Of a stretch of 26,940 bases of DNA, positions 24,024-26,940 are shown piece after piece. The stretch's first letter is position 1; each line of letters starts with the position of its first letter. The notes under the pieces were generated by a model. The model made no database searches. It was given only the letters and a program-made list of their open reading frames with translations, and was not told the DNA's origin. The stretch is from Lachnospiraceae bacterium UBA3772 (GTDB taxonomy: Bacteria > Bacillota > Clostridia > Lachnospirales > Lachnospiraceae), in NCBI GenBank assembly GCA_002371025.1, contig DFFQ01000136.1, forward strand, positions 1 to 26,940, given 5' to 3'. A program made the translations under genes and the position numbers.

Positions 24024-24743
24024 TTAATCTTCATTCTTTTTATTGATTTCATTAAGATAACCCGCAGTAATAATACCTGCTGGAAGAGCTACTATTGCTA
24101 TTCCAAGTATAGACGAAATCATTGTAATTATCCGCCCAGCATTTGTAACCGGATAAATATCTCCATATCCCACTGTTGTTAAGGAAATGGTCGCCCAATA
24201 AATCGCATCAAAAAAACTTTCAAATGAATCCGGTTCAACATTAAAAATCACTAAAGCCGAAATAAGTATATAACTAAACGCCAAAGTGCACACAGCAAGC
24301 AATGCTTCTTTCGAATTCTTCATCACATTTATAATTATCCTTATGCTTTTTGAATATCTAAATGCCTTAAAAATCCTAAAGATTCTAAAAGTTTTTACAA
24401 CACGAAATAATCTAAGAAGTTTAAAACCACTATTAAGAACAGTAATGGTTGGTAATATTGAAACCAAATCGATTATTGCCCAAAATGAAAATGGATAAAT
24501 CAAAAACGAAGTTATATTTTTCTTCTTAAACTTGTAATCAGAAGTTCCCCATCTAAGCAGATAATCAATAATAAATAGTATAGTAGTCACCACATCTATA
24601 TAATAAAACGCTCTATATGATTCTTTAAAAGCTAGCGGTACAATACTTACTATAATAGCAAAAAGCATTGTTATATCATAAATAAAGCTAATCCTATCAT
24701 TATCCTTGGATACTTCTATGATTTCAAATATTCTTTTTCTCAT
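24024..24743 (-). CDS. Voltage-gated-type potassium channel
   Basis: A 239-residue six-helix channel. The voltage-sensor helix S4 shows positively charged residues at three-residue spacing (R111, R114, K117, R120, R123, K126, R129). The pore carries the potassium selectivity filter TVGYGD (190-195) between S5 and S6, and S6 contains the hinge-like LGIAIVALPAGII. Negative residues on S2 and S3 (D60, D92) suit a gating-charge partner. The tail is short and has no RCK or cyclic-nucleotide domain, so gating is likely by voltage alone. This is a KvAP/Kch-like bacterial channel. It follows the zinc-ribbon/Ig-like gene by 8 bases, implying co-transcription with two proteins not known as channel subunits. 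Confidence 0.93.
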   Translation of the reverse strand: MRKRIFEIIEVSKDNDRISFIYDITMLFAIIVSIVPLAFKESYRAFYYIDVVTTILFIIDYLLRWGTSDYKFKKKNITSFLIYPFSFWAIIDLVSILPTITVLNSGFKLLRLFRVVKTFRIFRIFKAFRYSKSIRIIINVMKNSKEALLAVCTLAFSYILISALVIFNVEPDSFESFFDAIYWATISLTTVGYGDIYPVTNAGRIITMISSILGIAIVALPAGIITAGYLNEINKKNED

Positions 24744-24751
24744 GACACCCT

Positions 24752-25699
24752 CTATTCTAATCCACTAGGTGAAAAAACATAAGACACACTAAAAACAGCT
24801 GTTTCCCCTTTATTTCTACCACCATTTTCTACAACTTCAACCTCAAAAGTCACTTCAAATCCATTACTTATATCTTCATCTGTTACAACATACGTTGTTG
24901 AATTTTCACCTACATCTGGATTTTTATCATCTTCTGTAAATTTTGCGTAAAAAGTAATTTCATCTCCCGCAGTAACTGTCATTGAATTTGAGTATTGTTC
25001 CCCATTGATAGATATGACATGGCTCCAGTCACTCCCAATGTTAACATCATCCTTTCTACTATAACTTGTTTTTACATTCATTAACGCCTGTGAAGAATCT
25101 ACTTCTATCTCAAATGAATTGTTTATATTATTATCTGACATTACACTAATCGTTGCTGTTCCTCCACCAACACCTAAGACATTTCCGTCTGAGTCCACTT
25201 TAGCAATATTCTCATCACTTGATTTCCAGCTAAAAGTCGTTTCAACATCCTCAGGTGTATATCTAATTTCTGCCTTAAATTTCTCACCTTTTATTATTTT
25301 ATTCTTTACTTCTACAAATTCAATTGATTCCACTTTTTTAACTTCTTCTGTTGTAATTTCAGCTTTATTTTCTTCACTTGTAACAACTGTATTATCGTTA
25401 ATACCTGTGGTATTTTCTTCGCTTGTTGCTACTATATTTTCTGTTGATGTTTCATTTTCACCTTTTTTTTCAGAGTTTACCCCCGCAATAGAAGTTCCTA
25501 ACAATACTGCTGAAAAACAAATACAAATAACTGGAATAATATATGGATTTTTTGCCTTAGGAGTATTTACACCTTTTCTATTAATTCCTGCCCTAGACCA
25601 TTCATTTCCGCAATCATTACAATAATAAAAAGAACGTAGTTTTTTCTCATCTGCAGAGATAGAAATATTATTTCCTCCACATTTAGGACACTTATGCAT
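24752..25699 (-). CDS. Zinc-ribbon membrane protein with Ig-like (Big2-type) domain
   Basis: A 315-residue protein with a cytoplasmic zinc ribbon (CPKC at 4-7, CNDC at 27-30), one membrane helix at about 53-74, a Thr/Glu/Asn-rich linker (about 78-122) and extracellular beta domains. Residues about 125-200 match the Big2 Ig-like pattern (FKAEIRYTPEDVETTFSWKS, then IAKVDSDGNVLGVGGGTATI). The C-terminal 110 residues form another beta-rich region (DWSHVISINGEQYSNSMTVT) of unknown type. Such a layout suggests a tail exposed at the cell surface and a small internal ribbon, possibly linking an outside signal to an inside partner; that is inference. It lies between a DUF4236 gene (18 bases) and a potassium channel gene (8 bases). 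Confidence 0.85.
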   Translation of the reverse strand: MHKCPKCGGNNISISADEKKLRSFYYCNDCGNEWSRAGINRKGVNTPKAKNPYIIPVICICFSAVLLGTSIAGVNSEKKGENETSTENIVATSEENTTGINDNTVVTSEENKAEITTEEVKKVESIEFVEVKNKIIKGEKFKAEIRYTPEDVETTFSWKSSDENIAKVDSDGNVLGVGGGTATISVMSDNNINNSFEIEVDSSQALMNVKTSYSRKDDVNIGSDWSHVISINGEQYSNSMTVTAGDEITFYAKFTEDDKNPDVGENSTTYVVTDEDISNGFEVTFEVEVVENGGRNKGETAVFSVSYVFSPSGLE

Positions 25700-25717
25700 A
25701 ATTTTCTATCCTCCTTA

Positions 25718-26725
25718 TCACAACACTTTATCATTTTGAGGGATTACATTTATGCTGTCTGTAGTAAATCTCATATTCGTATCATCTATCTCATCACCTA
25801 AATTTTTACTTAAGTCATTGATATTATGTACTTCTTCACCTGTCTTATCATTACTGTTATTTTTCTCATCAACATCCTTGTCATAAGGCGGTTCTATGCC
25901 ATTATCCGCCATATATTCATATAACACTTCCCTTGCCTCAATCGGCATTAAAAACAAGCTATTATCAAATCTTTCAAAATATTTTTTATACCTGTTCTTT
26001 TTACCTCTTTCAGTCTTTAATGACATAGCATCAAAATACACAGGATTAAATGTTCTGTTTAAATAGTCCTTAATAGCTTTAGAAAAATAAATATCTGTAA
26101 CAGGCTTTAAAAACTCTGGTTCTGCAAATATTTCATTAATTGCCTGAATCTGGTAATACTTATTCTCTCGTTCTTTTAATATTTGACACAGCTCACTTAC
26201 GTCCTCTCCATCAAATGCATTTGATTTGTCTTCTAATTGTGAAATATCTTGATTTAGAGTTTTTAATAGTCTTTTACTTTTAAGATAAACAGTCCATGCA
26301 CTGTATTTTTTATTAGGTTCATTTTGATAGATGACCGATGCCAGTCTTTCAACCTGATCAGGATCCAACAAGGTATTCGCCTTATAATATGTATATGCGA
26401 TATAAAGTGGACCTGCTATTATTGCTAGCGAAATCGCTATCGCCCCAATTGCTATTATTAAATAAAATGCTATAGCTAAACCAATTAAACCTAGGCATCC
26501 CGTAGCAGAGTTATTTTGAGATTTGCTATTTTTTGAAATTTTAGAAGAAAATGAATTAGAATATCGTAACCCCTTTATAGGTGTACGAACAGAATTAGTA
26601 ACTCTTCCATGTCCAACTGTCGTATGTGCATGTTTTCCACCCACCGTAAAACTTGGACCTGATTTAGAAATATTCATACGTATGCCAGGAGCAATTTTTT
26701 TGCTCCTTCTATATCTAAAGCCCAT
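25718..26725 (-). CDS. DUF4236 domain membrane protein
   Basis: A 335-residue protein. The first 60 residues match the DUF4236 pattern (MGFRYRRSKKIAPGIRMNIS, KSGPSFTVGG, then a TPIKGLRYS stretch), a small beta module of unknown role that is usually N-terminal. Two hydrophobic segments follow (about 77-115). The remainder is soluble, helical and charged (for example ENKYYQIQAINEIFAEPEFL), ending in a polar Asn/Asp-rich tail. AAGGAGGGG ten bases before the ATG and an extended -10 promoter upstream mark it as the first gene of the three-gene leftward set with the Ig-like protein and the channel. Function is unknown. Confidence 0.85.
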   Translation of the reverse strand: MGFRYRRSKKIAPGIRMNISKSGPSFTVGGKHAHTTVGHGRVTNSVRTPIKGLRYSNSFSSKISKNSKSQNNSATGCLGLIGLAIAFYLIIAIGAIAISLAIIAGPLYIAYTYYKANTLLDPDQVERLASVIYQNEPNKKYSAWTVYLKSKRLLKTLNQDISQLEDKSNAFDGEDVSELCQILKERENKYYQIQAINEIFAEPEFLKPVTDIYFSKAIKDYLNRTFNPVYFDAMSLKTERGKKNRYKKYFERFDNSLFLMPIEAREVLYEYMADNGIEPPYDKDVDEKNNSNDKTGEEVHNINDLSKNLGDEIDDTNMRFTTDSINVIPQNDKVL

Positions 26726-26773
26726 ACTTTATTAACCCCTCCTTAAAACATAATACACTCCCCTGCAAAGAGT

Positions 26774-26779
26774 ATTATA
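26774..26779 (-). promoter_or_regulatory. Extended -10 promoter of the three-gene set
   Basis: On the minus strand TATAAT is preceded by TG and one base, forming an extended -10, about 50 bases before the ATG at 26725. The -35 region is poor, as is common for extended -10 promoters. Confidence 0.55.
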
Positions 26780-26822
26780 TCACATTTATTAACCCACCTT
26801 TGTTTTTTCACTTTTTTATAAC

Positions 26823-26858
26823 AAAAAAATGTCTACAAATATTTCTACTTATAGACAT
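26823..26858 (-). terminator. Intrinsic terminator of the gene at the right edge
   Basis: On the minus strand ATGTCTA (26858-26852) pairs with TAGACAT (26835-26829), extended by further A-T and G-U pairs, and is followed by six T. It starts eight bases after the stop codon at 26866-26868. Confidence 0.7.
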
Positions 26859-26865
26859 CTTTTCA

Positions 26866-26940
26866 CTATTTACTCCTATAATAACCAAGTTTTCTTTCCC
26901 TTATCCACTGCTGTTGATTGTCAAGTAAAATTGACCCACT
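26866..26940 (-). CDS. C-terminal end of a leftward gene, product unknown
   Basis: An open frame enters from the right edge and ends with TAG at 26868-26866 after 24 codons, reading SGSILLDNQQQWIRERKLGY and then YRSK. The close downstream terminator makes a real gene end likely. The residues are too few to name a family. A mobile-element end is another possibility because the DNA at the very edge (GGGTCAATTTTACTTGACAA) contains GTCAA and TTGAC in inverted order. Confidence 0.45.
   Translation of the reverse strand, partial: SGSILLDNQQQWIRERKLGYYRSK

Noticed and set aside
25119..25625. 168-residue plus-strand frame
   Set aside because: It lies wholly inside the leftward Ig-like protein gene, whose zinc ribbon and Big2 pattern are clear. 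The opposite frame is a Ser/Phe/Leu-rich shadow of the Glu/Lys-rich linker.

Overview
The window is AT-rich, with the gene style of a low-GC Gram-positive bacterium: purine-rich ribosome sites, sigma-A promoters, hairpin terminators with U-tracts and a LAAC lipobox. Protein families such as DUF6320 beside a condensation-like acyltransferase, DUF4353, DUF4236 and the long multidomain GGDEF/EAL proteins suggest a Clostridia member, most likely Lachnospiraceae. That placement is inference from family memory. I see no rRNA, tRNA, CRISPR array or complete insertion sequence.

Left part (1-3500): the 5' part of a leftward gene, probably a 4Fe-4S/FAD oxidoreductase, followed by two divergent MATE exporters. 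The two MATE promoters share their -35 bases and lie beside a perfect inverted repeat. The oxidoreductase leader carries a GntR-like palindrome and a terminator-type hairpin.

Repeat-bounded block (about 3500-8032): an unknown membrane protein gene and a lactococcin-972-type ABC pair (ATPase plus DUF1430-like permease) are all leftward. They sit between two same-orientation copies of a roughly 91-bp hairpin element (3524-3614 and 7896-7986). A tandem array of about 46-bp units containing TATGGCCATGG lies at 3592-3775, and a further unit sits at 4811-4862, so both transcription units are bracketed by repeats. No bacteriocin precursor is visible.

Cyclic-di-GMP and envelope block (8033-19782): two large c-di-GMP proteins flank a five-gene leftward operon (GT2 glycosyltransferase, GtrA flippase-like protein, condensation-like acyltransferase, DUF6320 zinc-ribbon membrane protein, GH13 neopullulanase-like enzyme) and a beta-helix-like lipoprotein. 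One is PAS-GGDEF-GAF-like-degenerate GGDEF-EAL. The other is unusual: an S51 peptidase/cyanophycinase-like domain with its serine nucleophile elbow intact, fused to a PAS-like region, a degenerate GGDEF and an apparently complete EAL phosphodiesterase. This fusion is the best candidate for something undescribed.

Right part (19969-26940): a solitary sugar-transfer-type ATP-grasp protein (probable TTG start) converges on an ABC-2 exporter pair across a 24-bp perfect inverted repeat. Next come a small antitoxin-like orphan and a leftward three-gene set: a DUF4236 protein, a zinc-ribbon/Ig-like membrane protein and a voltage-gated-type potassium channel. The last codons of a further leftward gene, with its terminator, are at the right edge.
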